DNA from: Sphingomonas sp. IBVSS2
Lineage (GTDB): Bacteria; Pseudomonadota; Alphaproteobacteria; Sphingomonadales; Sphingomonadaceae
Reading direction: 5' to 3'
Length of the DNA stretch: 64,000 bases
Assembly (NCBI RefSeq): GCF_002127225.1
Contig: NZ_NFUR01000001.1
Span: 249,592 to 313,591, forward strand
Positions 16,185 to 24,950 of this stretch are shown in pieces. Positions within the stretch are counted from its first letter, which is position 1; every line of letters starts with the position of its first letter. The notes under the pieces are model-generated. The model worked only from the letters and a program-made list of their open reading frames with translations, was not told where the DNA came from and did not search any database. The translations under genes and the position numbers were made by a program.

Positions 16185-19100
16185 ATGACTGCTCAGATCC
16201 GTCCCAACCGCATGGAGGTCAGCGATCGGTTCCCGATGCTGGGGTTCGCCGTTCGCGTCGACCGGCCCGATGTCGAGGTGCAGGTGGTGCTGGCGACCGA
16301 CGTCTCGCTGTTCGATCCCGCGAACAAGCCGCATCGCACCGCCGCCAATTTCTATTGCAGCGACGAGCAGGGGCGGCTCAGCGTGCCGCGCGGCGACGGC
16401 GTGTTCGTGGTGCCGCCCGAAGTGCTCGCGCGCTTCATCGGCGGCCAGAAGATCTATTTCGGGCTCGCGACCGGCCATGCCGGCAATGGCGGGCTGAACG
16501 TGGACGCGCTGCCGCGCGAGGGCAGTCCCTATGTCGCGCTCAGCAATTTCACCGGGCGCAGCCTGCGCCGCAGCTACACGGCCCCGCGCACCACGCCCGT
16601 GCTCGAATGGGCGGGCGATGCCCCGCAGCCCGGCAGCCGTGCGGCGGCGCCCCCGCCCGCCGCCGCCGCGCCGATCGCCGCGACGCGAACTCCGGCGGCG
16701 CCGGGCGGCGGCAACAGCTATGACGACGGCTTCGGCCCGATGCCCGATATCCCCGCGAAGAGCGCCGGGCTCGCGCGGTCCGCGCCCATGGCGGCGGGAT
16801 CGCGCGGCGGCGTTGCGCTCAACATGGCATCGGGGCTCGGCGCCGGCGATGCGCTCGGCTGGATCATGGAGAAGGTGCGCACCGCCGCCGCGACGGCGGG
16901 CAGCGAAGTCAATCCGCCGCGCCTCTACCGGTTCGGCGGCGCCAGCAGCACCTTCGTCGCCGCATGGCAGGCCGGCTTCGGGATCACCGGGCTGATCAAC
17001 CCGCTCAACGCGTTCCTCGCCGCGCTGCCCCAGCTCGCGGCGCGCAGCAACGTGACGATCTCGGTCGGCCCCGCGCTCGATACGCCGGTGTTCGGCGGCG
17101 GCCTGGGCGCCGTCTTCGCGCCCGACGGCCAGGCCGCGCTGTTCGGCACTGCCGATTCCAGCTTCGACGCGCAGGGCGTCAGCGACTTCATCGAGCATCT
17201 GAAGCTCGCGCTCCAGGCCAGGCTCAAGCTCGGCTACAATGCCGGCGGCATCGACGGCTTTGCCGGCCTGCGCAAGGTGGCCGCCCTCAATGTCGGCGAC
17301 GAGATCGTGGTGGGCGCCGAGCTGTGGCTCGACGGCGCCGACCAGGGCATCGGCGGCGCGGTCTCGATCGGCGCGGGCTTCGCGCTGCAATTCGGGCAGG
17401 AAGAAGCCGCCTATGTGCCCCCGGCCCTGCCCGGCACCGGCGCGCGAGACCGGGCCAGCCGGATCGGCGGCATGTTCGCGGCGCGGATCGGGGAAGCGCT
17501 CGACCTCGGCCTGGCCGAGGCAGCGGTCACGCCATTGCTCGAAAGGCTCGAAAGCGCGAGCCGGCCCGATCCGCTGCGCGCCTCGGCGAGCACGATCGCC
17601 TATGCCCGCGCCCAGGCGACGGGCCGCAGCATCAACTGGAACGGCGTCGACTGGATCGCCCAGCCCAACGACAATGCCTGCTGGGCGACCACGCTGGCGA
17701 TGCTGATCGGCTGGAAGGACCAGAAATGCTATGAGCCGGCGACGATCGCGCAGCGTTGCGGCCGCGACATCGAACAGGGGCTCCCCTGGGATCAGCGCGC
17801 CACCGTCGCCGCGGCGCTGGGCCTGGGGACGCTCCAGCCGCAATGCTACACCCCCGAGGGCTTTTTCAGCCTGATCGAGCGCCACGGCCCGCTCTATGTC
17901 GGCAAGATGGCGAGCGCGGCCAACCTGTCGGGCCATGCCGTGCTCGTCGTCGGCATGTACGAGGATGGCGGCCAATATTATGTCCGCGTGGTCGATCCCT
18001 GGGATCGCCCGGTCGGCACGCCCGGCGCACCCGGCGCCTATGCCAGCACGCACGAGCGGAGCAGCCGCTACATCCTTCGGTTCGAGGATTTCGAGACCGA
18101 GTATGAAATGGCGGCGGACGGCAATCCCGCCTATGTCCAGATCATCTATGCCGGCATACCGGCAGGCCGCCAGCCTGACACCGGCACCGGCGCGCCCGCG
18201 GGCTTCGCCATGGCGGCGCCGCGCACCGCCCGCGCGATGGCCGCGGCTGACTGGTCGATCAACTGGGACGGGGTGCAGCTCATCCCGCAACCCACCGGCA
18301 ATGGCTGCTGGGCCACTACCATCGCCATGCTGCTCGGCTGGCGCGACGAACGCAGCGTCTCGCCCGAAACGATCGCGCAGCGCTGCGGCAACGACATCGA
18401 GCAGGGCCTGCCCTGGGCCGAGCATGCCGCCGCCGCGGCCAGGCTGGGCCTCACCGCGCATCCGCCGCAATGCTATGCGCCCGACGGCTTCGCCGCGCTG
18501 ATCGAGAACAACGGCCCGCTCTATGTGAGCAAGATCGCGACTTCGACGATCCTGTCGGGCCATGCCGTGCTCGTCGTCGGCATGTATTCGAGCGGCGGCG
18601 ACTATTTCGTGCGCATCGCCGATCCCTGGGATCGTCCGGTCGGCAGCCCCGGCAGCCCCGGCGACTATGCCCCCACCCATGCGCGCGGCAGCCGCTACAT
18701 CCTGCGCTACGAGGATTTCCAGACCGAGTATGAGATGGCGGCCTCGGGCAGCAATCCCGTCAATGTGCAGATCCTGAGTGGCGGGGTCCCGGCCGGGCGC
18801 CAGATCAACGGCGGCACCACCGCGCCTGCGGGCTATGCGATGGCGGCTCCCCGCACCTTGCCCGCACCGCCGCCCGCCCGCACCCGCGCGCTGGACATCG
18901 GTGCCGCCGCCACGATCGCGGGCACCGCAGTGCAGATCATCGCGGCCAATAGCGGCGACATCCACACCAACCTCGCCAGCTGGAACGGCATCAAGCATCC
19001 GGGCGACCGCGCACCGGCACGCCCCGCCGCCTTCCAGGACGGCGCCATCGAGCTGCGCGACTGGCCGATGGTCGGCGGCACCTTCGGGCTGGACGACATC

Positions 19101-19463
19101 TATTGCTGGCTGCGGATCCGCTGGCAATACAACGGCACCTCGCTCGGCCATATCTATATCGACGATATCGGCCATGACGATGCCGCCGGCTGGGGCCTGA
19201 CCGTCAACGCGACGATCGAGGACGACGCCCGGCTCTATGCCCGCAGCTCGCATGCCAGCGCGGCGGGGCCGGCGCAGGTGCCGGCGCTGCACGTCAACAT
19301 CACCTATACGTTCGACGAGGTGATCGCCGACGACCAGGTCGCCCATTCGCGCATCACGCTCTACGCCGACGGCACGCACGACATCGAGAGCCGCTGGGTC
19401 CAGCACTCGCGGCCCGGCGGCGGCACGCCGACCACCATAGCCCGCCCGCTCGCATACGCGTGA
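16185..19463 (+). CDS. 1092-aa protein with two tandem papain-like protease domains
   Basis: Two copies of a papain-like cysteine peptidase domain (C39/AvrRpt2-like) occupy about 483-655 and 692-865. Each has oxyanion Gln, catalytic Cys in C-W-A-T-T, His in G-H-A-V-L-V-V-G and Asp in D-P-W-D-R: Gln493, Cys499, His584, Asp604 and Gln702, Cys708, His793, Asp813. The two sets are offset by exactly 209 residues, so the domain is an internal duplication with both copies apparently intact. Residues 1-125 form a beta-rich domain; 150-450 are Ala/Pro- and Gly-rich with a large unrecognised domain; 900-1092 form another beta-rich domain with W-x-R-I-R-W. No signal peptide is visible. The protein may process other operon products. 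Confidence 0.82.
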   Translation: MTAQIRPNRMEVSDRFPMLGFAVRVDRPDVEVQVVLATDVSLFDPANKPHRTAANFYCSDEQGRLSVPRGDGVFVVPPEVLARFIGGQKIYFGLATGHAGNGGLNVDALPREGSPYVALSNFTGRSLRRSYTAPRTTPVLEWAGDAPQPGSRAAAPPPAAAAPIAATRTPAAPGGGNSYDDGFGPMPDIPAKSAGLARSAPMAAGSRGGVALNMASGLGAGDALGWIMEKVRTAAATAGSEVNPPRLYRFGGASSTFVAAWQAGFGITGLINPLNAFLAALPQLAARSNVTISVGPALDTPVFGGGLGAVFAPDGQAALFGTADSSFDAQGVSDFIEHLKLALQARLKLGYNAGGIDGFAGLRKVAALNVGDEIVVGAELWLDGADQGIGGAVSIGAGFALQFGQEEAAYVPPALPGTGARDRASRIGGMFAARIGEALDLGLAEAAVTPLLERLESASRPDPLRASASTIAYARAQATGRSINWNGVDWIAQPNDNACWATTLAMLIGWKDQKCYEPATIAQRCGRDIEQGLPWDQRATVAAALGLGTLQPQCYTPEGFFSLIERHGPLYVGKMASAANLSGHAVLVVGMYEDGGQYYVRVVDPWDRPVGTPGAPGAYASTHERSSRYILRFEDFETEYEMAADGNPAYVQIIYAGIPAGRQPDTGTGAPAGFAMAAPRTARAMAAADWSINWDGVQLIPQPTGNGCWATTIAMLLGWRDERSVSPETIAQRCGNDIEQGLPWAEHAAAAARLGLTAHPPQCYAPDGFAALIENNGPLYVSKIATSTILSGHAVLVVGMYSSGGDYFVRIADPWDRPVGSPGSPGDYAPTHARGSRYILRYEDFQTEYEMAASGSNPVNVQILSGGVPAGRQINGGTTAPAGYAMAAPRTLPAPPPARTRALDIGAAATIAGTAVQIIAANSGDIHTNLASWNGIKHPGDRAPARPAAFQDGAIELRDWPMVGGTFGLDDIYCWLRIRWQYNGTSLGHIYIDDIGHDDAAGWGLTVNATIEDDARLYARSSHASAAGPAQVPALHVNITYTFDEVIADDQVAHSRITLYADGTHDIESRWVQHSRPGGGTPTTIARPLAYA

Positions 19464-19467
19464 TCCG

Positions 19468-20553
19468 ATGCCGGGTGCCCGCTCCCTCCCGCCGCCCCCT
19501 GCGGCCACGTCCCGGCAGGCGAGCCACGCCGCAATGCCCGCGCACGCCATGGCGGGCTCGTTCTGGGGCAATGACGGCACGCAGCCGCAGCCCGCGCCGC
19601 AGGACGCGCCGGGAGCGAGCGCGCCCTCCGGCGCCGGCAAGGCACCGCCCGCAACCGAGACGATCGGCCGGCGCGCCGGCGCGCTTTCCGACGAACTCAA
19701 CTTCCCGGATTTCGTCGCCTCGCTGATCCACGGCACCTGGGACGCGATGGTGGATTCCTCGATCCGCCAGATGGACAGCTATGCCGATCTGGTGGCGGCG
19801 ATATCGAAGCCGCTTTCCCAGTTCCGCGACGAGAACGTCACCGCCAATCAGGCGCGCGACTGGCTGATCGCGCAATATCCCGGCGATATCGGGCTGGCCC
19901 GCGGCGATGCGGAGGGCACGCTGGTGCCCCGCAAGGCCAATGGCGAGTCGGGCGAGAGCAATGCGCCCGCCTGGCTCTCCGATTTCGGCCTGGGCGGCCA
20001 GGAACTGACTCCGGAACTGATCGAGGAGCAGCTCGTCCCCGCGGCGCGCGACCGGCTGGCGGGCGACCGGATGCAGACGCTGGCGACGCTGGTGATGCTC
20101 GGCATGAACCGTATCGTCGTGAAGGACGGCTCGATCACCGCGCGCCTGCGCTTCCGCGCGGCGGCGGCGGACAAGACCGCGGTCGACTATGCGGTGAGCG
20201 ACGATCCCGGCAATGCGACGCCGTCGGGCAGCTGGTCGACGCGCGGCAGCACCTCCTATCAGGCGCCGGTCACCAAGGTCTCGACCGTCGGCGTCAACGC
20301 CCAGACCGACAGCCAGCTCAACGCCGAGCTGTTCGGCGAAGTGAAGATCAACTTCGCGAGCGAGACGCTGCCGCTCGACCGGTTCGTCGACGATGCGCGG
20401 CGCACCCTGCTCGAACGCGCCGCCCGCCCCGCGCAGGTGGCCGCCAAACCACCCGCCGCCGCGTTGCCGCCTCCGACGCCCGCGCCGGCACCGGCACCCG
20501 CGGCGCCCACGCCGATAACGCCACCCGTCGCGCCCCCGGGAGGCGCCGCGTGA
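19468..20553 (+). CDS. Operon paralogue A (unknown family)
   Basis: This 361-aa protein is the first of four paralogues in the operon. It shows all three shared blocks. Block 1 is N-F-P-D-F-V-A-S-L-I with Q-M-D-S-Y-A-D-L-V (about 78-115). Block 2 is M-Q-T-L-A-T-L-V-M-L-G-M-N-R-I-V-V-K-D-G (about 210-230). Block 3 is V-K-I-N-F-A-S-E-T-L-P-L-D-R-F (near 293-307). The N-terminal 65 residues are Ala/Pro/Gly-rich, and the last 35 are an Ala/Pro tail. It lacks a signal peptide. Function is unknown; the repeated family in one operon suggests subunits of one assembly. It starts four bases after the protease gene and overlaps the next start (GTGA). Confidence 0.75.
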   Translation: MPGARSLPPPPAATSRQASHAAMPAHAMAGSFWGNDGTQPQPAPQDAPGASAPSGAGKAPPATETIGRRAGALSDELNFPDFVASLIHGTWDAMVDSSIRQMDSYADLVAAISKPLSQFRDENVTANQARDWLIAQYPGDIGLARGDAEGTLVPRKANGESGESNAPAWLSDFGLGGQELTPELIEEQLVPAARDRLAGDRMQTLATLVMLGMNRIVVKDGSITARLRFRAAAADKTAVDYAVSDDPGNATPSGSWSTRGSTSYQAPVTKVSTVGVNAQTDSQLNAELFGEVKINFASETLPLDRFVDDARRTLLERAARPAQVAAKPPAAALPPPTPAPAPAPAAPTPITPPVAPPGGAA

Positions 20554-20807
20554 CCGACGCCGCCCCCCGCCCCCTGGAGGACCTGATCGGCGAGCTGCTC
20601 GACGGCGTCGCCGCGCTGCCGGCGGTCGGGTTGCGCGCGACGGGCGTCACGTTCGACCTGCCGATCGAGGCCCGGGTCGAGGCCGGCCCCGCCGGCCCGC
20701 TGGTCCGCGCCGACCTGCCGCGCACGCGCACCCGCACCTGGTTCGACCGCCCGATCGGCCGCCTCTCGCTCAGTATCGGCACGCTGCCGGTGGAGGAGGT
20801 GCGATGA
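20550..20807 (+). CDS. Small 85-aa operon protein
   Basis: I recognise no domain. The N-terminus (1-25) looks like an amphipathic helix (L-E-D-L-I-G-E-L-L-D-G-V), and the rest is beta-rich with T-F-D-L-P-I-E-A-R-V. Its GTG overlaps the preceding stop and its own stop overlaps the next ATG, so it is translationally coupled on both sides. That argues that it is a real gene despite its size. Confidence 0.65.
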   Translation: MTDAAPRPLEDLIGELLDGVAALPAVGLRATGVTFDLPIEARVEAGPAGPLVRADLPRTRTRTWFDRPIGRLSLSIGTLPVEEVR

Positions 20808-21613
20808 TCGGCGAGACCGGCGAAGCGGTGGCGCTCGAGGATTTCATCCAGGCGGTGCAGTCGCAGCTCGATACCGCCCAGGCCCGCATGACGCTCAAGG
20901 CGCAGAACGACCGCTTGCCCCTGACCTTCGCGATCCGGGACATCTCGATGGACCTGAAGGCGCATCTCGAGCTCAACCAGGGCGAGCTGCGCATCCGCCC
21001 GGCGGGACCCAGCGACAAGGACCCCACTGTCCTCCATCTCGTCTTCACCGCGATCACCAAGCCGATGATCGAAGAGAATGCCGTCCCGCTCTCGGTCGAC
21101 GACAAGAACGACGTGCCGCTCTCGGCATTGGGCGACGAGCTCGACCCCGCCGAGCGTCGCCGCCTGGAAGGCATCGGCGTACGCACCGTCGAGAAGCTCA
21201 ACGAGCTCGAGCGCCGCGGCCTCTCCAATTCGGTCGGCCGGATCACCCGGCTCGCGCCGGACAAGCTCGAACAGGTGCTCGCCCGCGCCTCGCGCCCGAT
21301 GGTCGACGATGTCAGCCGCGACGGCGCCGACGACAGCGGCCAGGCCGACGAGTTGCGCCAGCGGCTGCGGGTCAAGGGCCGCAACCTGCTGCGCGGCGGG
21401 ATGCCGCCCCAGGTGACGATTGCCGGCCGCCCGGTCGATATCGTCCAGGCGCACGACAATGAGCTCGTCCTCGCTCCCGATCGCGACCAGCTCGCCGGGC
21501 AGATGAGCCTGACCCACGATCCCCGAGCGCCGACCGAATTGTGGTTCGACCAGGCGCCGCGCCGCCCCTTGCCGACCCCGCCCTCCAACGGCTTCGACGG
21601 AGGCCGGCCATGA
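20804..21613 (+). CDS. Helix-hairpin-helix operon protein
   Basis: The 269-aa product has two visible parts. The first (about 8-95) begins V-A-L-E-D-F-I-Q-A-V-Q-S-Q-L and continues with amphipathic strands. It weakly resembles the trypco2 domain found beside trypsin-like proteases, which fits the adjacent protease gene but is not proven. The second (about 110-135) has D-P-A-E-R-R-R-L-E-G-I-G-V-R-T-V-E-K-L, a helix-hairpin-helix-like motif that often binds nucleic acid or protein. The tail is Pro-rich. GGAGGAGGT precedes the ATG; both ends overlap neighbouring genes. Confidence 0.68.
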   Translation: MIGETGEAVALEDFIQAVQSQLDTAQARMTLKAQNDRLPLTFAIRDISMDLKAHLELNQGELRIRPAGPSDKDPTVLHLVFTAITKPMIEENAVPLSVDDKNDVPLSALGDELDPAERRRLEGIGVRTVEKLNELERRGLSNSVGRITRLAPDKLEQVLARASRPMVDDVSRDGADDSGQADELRQRLRVKGRNLLRGGMPPQVTIAGRPVDIVQAHDNELVLAPDRDQLAGQMSLTHDPRAPTELWFDQAPRRPLPTPPSNGFDGGRP

Positions 21614-23085
21614 CCGCCCGGCTCGGCCGCCTCGTCCAGCCCTGGGCGCACCGCGCCGGCGCCTATGCCGCGCCCGGCAGCCTGCTCGTGCGGCTGAAGC
21701 TGGGCGAAGTGCCCGCCGGCATCCCCGCCGCACTCGACGTCCGCCGCCGCGCCGCCCAGCCCGCCGAGACCACGCAGCACGACATACTCGATCGGGTGGT
21801 CAAGTCGTTCGGCGGCACGCTGCGCGTCTCCCGCCTCCACGCCGCCGCCCAGGCGCTCCATGCGGTCGGCGCGCGCAACCGCGGCTATAGCGAGGCCGAG
21901 GAGATCAGCGGCATCGCCCGCGTGCTGCGCCTCGACGTGGAGCCGGACACGCATATCGGCTCGCTCGCCGTCTCGCTGATGCAGCTCGACATCGTCGAAT
22001 CGGCGATGCCCAACTATCTCTGCACGGTCGGCCTGGACGGCCCTGCCCATCCTTCCCGCCGCGACGAGGATGACGACAATCAGGGCTGGGACCCGCGCGA
22101 CATGATCCATGCGCGCCAGGCGCTCGCCTATTGTGCGGGGGATGGCGGCGTCATCGTCGGCGTGGTCGACAGCGGCATCAACCCGCATCACCCCGAATTC
22201 TCCAGCCAGGCGCCGGACACGGGCGATCGGCTCCGCCGCGGCTATGACACGGTGCAGCTGAGCGAAGGCCAGCTCGCCACCGGCATCCGGCTGCTCGGCG
22301 ACAACAAGGGCGCGGATACCGATCCCACCGATCGCTATGTCGGCCATGGCACCGCCTGCGCCGCGATCATCGGCGGCAGCGGCGCGGGATTGCCGCCGGG
22401 CGTCGCCGGTGCCTGCCGCCTGCTGCCGATCCGCTCGCTCGGCGCAGCGCAGCCGCCCGATCACAAGCCGATCGGCATCGGCGCGATCAGCGACCTCGAC
22501 ATGGGGCTGGTGATGGCCGCCCAGCTCGGCGCCCATGTGATCAACTGCAGCTTCGGCACCGATGACGAGGCGATCGAGCCCGGCATGCCCAAGCCGCATG
22601 CCGAAGCGGTCGCCTATGCCACCGAGCGCGGCTGCACGCTGGTCGCCGCCTCGGGCAACAGCGGCGACCGGCGCGTCTACTGGCCCGCCGCCTTTCCCCA
22701 GGTGATCGCCGTCGGCGCCGTCGACGCCGAACGCCGGGTCGCCGGCTTCTCGACCAGTGGCGACCATGTCGCGCTGTGCGCGCCGGGCGTGAGCATCCGC
22801 ACCGCGGACCTGGACGGCTATCAGCGCGCCACCGGCACCAGCTTCGCGGCGCCCTTCGTCGCCGGTGCCGCCGCCCTGCTCGTCGCCCGGGCGCAGGAGC
22901 GCGCCGCCGCGCTCGATCCGGAAACGATCCGCAGGGTGCTGATCGCCAGCGCCCAGCCCCACCGCGCCGACATCGCCGATGGCAACGGCGCCGGCATCCT
23001 CGATGCGGCGCGTGCGCTCGCCCTGCTCGATCGCGCGATCGACGCCGACGACACCACCGAATTGGGAGGCGCCGATGACGGCTAG
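21610..23085 (+). CDS. Subtilisin-like (S8) serine protease without export signal
   Basis: The 491-aa protein has a complete S8 triad: Asp187 in V-V-D-S-G-I, His246 in G-H-G-T-A-C-A, and Ser411 in G-T-S-F-A-A-P. Residues 1-165 form a probable prodomain-like region with S-L-L-V-R-L-K-L. No signal peptide or anchor precedes it, so it should act in the cytoplasm or be released with an assembly. The ATG overlaps the preceding stop (ATGA). The link to the HHH protein and the second protease gene suggests proteolytic maturation or an activated-protease system; this is inference. Seventy-two bases separate it from the next gene. Confidence 0.9.
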   Translation: MTARLGRLVQPWAHRAGAYAAPGSLLVRLKLGEVPAGIPAALDVRRRAAQPAETTQHDILDRVVKSFGGTLRVSRLHAAAQALHAVGARNRGYSEAEEISGIARVLRLDVEPDTHIGSLAVSLMQLDIVESAMPNYLCTVGLDGPAHPSRRDEDDDNQGWDPRDMIHARQALAYCAGDGGVIVGVVDSGINPHHPEFSSQAPDTGDRLRRGYDTVQLSEGQLATGIRLLGDNKGADTDPTDRYVGHGTACAAIIGGSGAGLPPGVAGACRLLPIRSLGAAQPPDHKPIGIGAISDLDMGLVMAAQLGAHVINCSFGTDDEAIEPGMPKPHAEAVAYATERGCTLVAASGNSGDRRVYWPAAFPQVIAVGAVDAERRVAGFSTSGDHVALCAPGVSIRTADLDGYQRATGTSFAAPFVAGAAALLVARAQERAAALDPETIRRVLIASAQPHRADIADGNGAGILDAARALALLDRAIDADDTTELGGADDG

Positions 23086-23157
23086 AGCCCGCCCCGCGCG
23101 CTAGCGCCCCCCGCGCCTCCAACGAAGGACATCGATCTCGAAAAAGGAACTCTGAAA

Positions 23158-24927
23158 ATGGCCGACATCCTGATCCCGACCATCCGCTTCGTCGATATCG
23201 CCAAGCGCGAGCAAGCCGCCCGCGACGCCATTCTCGACAGCCATGCCAATCTCACCGCCCGGCTCGCCAAGCTGGGCCAGCTCAGCCAGGCGGACGCCGC
23301 CGAGCTGGCGCGCGTCAAGGACCTGAAGGCGCTGATCGACGGCACCCAGAAGAACCGGCTCTATTTCGACCCCCTCTTCGCGACGGCGCGCGCCGCGCTG
23401 GCCTCGGCGGAAACCGGGCTTCGGCCGCGCGACGTCGAGCAGGAAGGCGGAATCCTCAAATTCCCCGAAATGGCCGGCGACAATGCGACCGAGGCCGAAC
23501 GCGATGCCGAAGTCGCCCGCGTCGGCCTGATCCTCGGCCTGCTCCAGTATAACGGCACGCCGCTGCCACAGCTGATCGTCGTCGAGCACAGCAAGCTCAA
23601 GACCCCGCAGCCCGACCCGGCGGACCCGAACAGCGCCGCCTTCGGAGAGGGCCTGTTCAAGGCGGTGGGCCGCATTGCGGGGCGGCTCGAACTTGCCGAG
23701 CGCACGCTCAAGCAGGTCGCCGCCGCGGTCAACATCCAGGGCGACAAGCAGCAGCCGGGCGTCTCTTCCGCCGAATATGCGCGCGTGTTCGAGGGGCTGG
23801 TCGATCGCGGCGTCACCGCCGGCGACGTCAATCTGAAGCGGCTGGTCGAGGACCAGTTCGACAAGGTCCAGGCGCTCGGCGACGACCAGGCGATGCACGA
23901 CATCGTCATCGACCTGCCCGACCTGGAGGCGACCACCGCCTTCGAAGTCGTCGCCAGCCATTGCAAGCTGATGGGTTCGTTCATCTTCGCCTCCGCCTTC
24001 GAGGAGCTGAAGGCGTTCCAGGTGGTCGACAAGCTGGTCGAGATGTCGCAGCGCGGCGATCTCGCGCTGGTGAAGGGGCCCGCCGGCACCCAGCTCTACA
24101 GCTATTGGCGCGAGGCGCCGAACCGGATGAGCGAGAGCGAGCGCCAGGGCTTCTACGCGATGATGCTCGGCCTGCCGACCGGCCAGCCCGGCATCAAGGT
24201 CAACACCGAGTTCCAGGACCTGTGGCTGCGCTTCGTCTCCTCGGTCTCCACGCTGGTGCGCGAAGCGCGCGTCGACGCGCTGATCCGCGCGTCCACGCCG
24301 ATGGCCGTCAACCAGCAACAGGTGAAGAAGGCGGCGCGCGACCTGGCCACCAACATGTCGCTGCACGGCTATGGCATGGCCTTCTACGCGGCGGCCGACC
24401 TGCAGAAGCAGATCAACGACATGATCGCGCTGCTGCAGGACCGGGAATTGCTCTCGGCCTTCGGCGCGAACGACATGTGGGGCGTGATCGACCAGGTCGC
24501 CCAGACCGAGCTGGGCGGCGCGCGCAACAGCTCCAAATACCGGATGCTCGCCACCAGCGGCGCGATCATCACCGCATGGATCGCCGGCAATACCGAGCGG
24601 CTGCGCGATCCCACCTCGCCGATGGTCGACCTCGGCATCGTCGGCAATCCGCCCACCCGTCCGCGCGGCCAGTCGGCGGTGTCGCATCCCAACGACTATG
24701 ACCTCGTCAATGCCTGCGAGATGTGGCTCGCGGACTCGGCGATGGACGAGGGCCGCATCGAGCAGATGTCGCAGCCGCGCGAGGCGCCCAACATGACGAG
24801 CCGGCCGATCCAGATCCCGTCGATCGCGCGCGACCTGCTCGACAGCGCCGGGCTCGGCATGGGCATGGGCTATGACCAGGCGCCGCGGGCGAACGGGCAC
24901 GCCCCGTCCCGCTATGCCGGCTATTGA
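23158..24927 (+). CDS. 589-aa helical operon protein, unknown
   Basis: No known domain is apparent. The protein is mostly helical, with L-A-K-L-G-Q-L-S-Q-A-D-A-A-E-L near residue 40, a segment with I-L-G-L-L-Q-Y-N-G (about 125), and a central region with F-E-V-V-A-S-H-C-K-L-M-G near 265. A Gly-rich, probably flexible C-terminus (560-589) contains G-L-G-M-G-M-G. It has no signal peptide or membrane helix. The ATG follows AAAAAGGAA at moderate spacing. It is the largest non-protease product of the operon and may be a scaffold or structural protein, which is inference from size and context only. Confidence 0.65.
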   Translation: MADILIPTIRFVDIAKREQAARDAILDSHANLTARLAKLGQLSQADAAELARVKDLKALIDGTQKNRLYFDPLFATARAALASAETGLRPRDVEQEGGILKFPEMAGDNATEAERDAEVARVGLILGLLQYNGTPLPQLIVVEHSKLKTPQPDPADPNSAAFGEGLFKAVGRIAGRLELAERTLKQVAAAVNIQGDKQQPGVSSAEYARVFEGLVDRGVTAGDVNLKRLVEDQFDKVQALGDDQAMHDIVIDLPDLEATTAFEVVASHCKLMGSFIFASAFEELKAFQVVDKLVEMSQRGDLALVKGPAGTQLYSYWREAPNRMSESERQGFYAMMLGLPTGQPGIKVNTEFQDLWLRFVSSVSTLVREARVDALIRASTPMAVNQQQVKKAARDLATNMSLHGYGMAFYAAADLQKQINDMIALLQDRELLSAFGANDMWGVIDQVAQTELGGARNSSKYRMLATSGAIITAWIAGNTERLRDPTSPMVDLGIVGNPPTRPRGQSAVSHPNDYDLVNACEMWLADSAMDEGRIEQMSQPREAPNMTSRPIQIPSIARDLLDSAGLGMGMGYDQAPRANGHAPSRYAGY

Positions 24928-24950
24928 ACGCGGGCGGGAGGAGCAAGGCC

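Noticed and set aside
15696..19736. Very long open frame on the minus strand opposite the dual-protease gene
   Set aside because: It is the usual antisense frame of GC-rich coding DNA: Arg/Asp/Gly-rich product, no motifs, no ribosome-binding site. The plus-strand gene has intact catalytic motifs.
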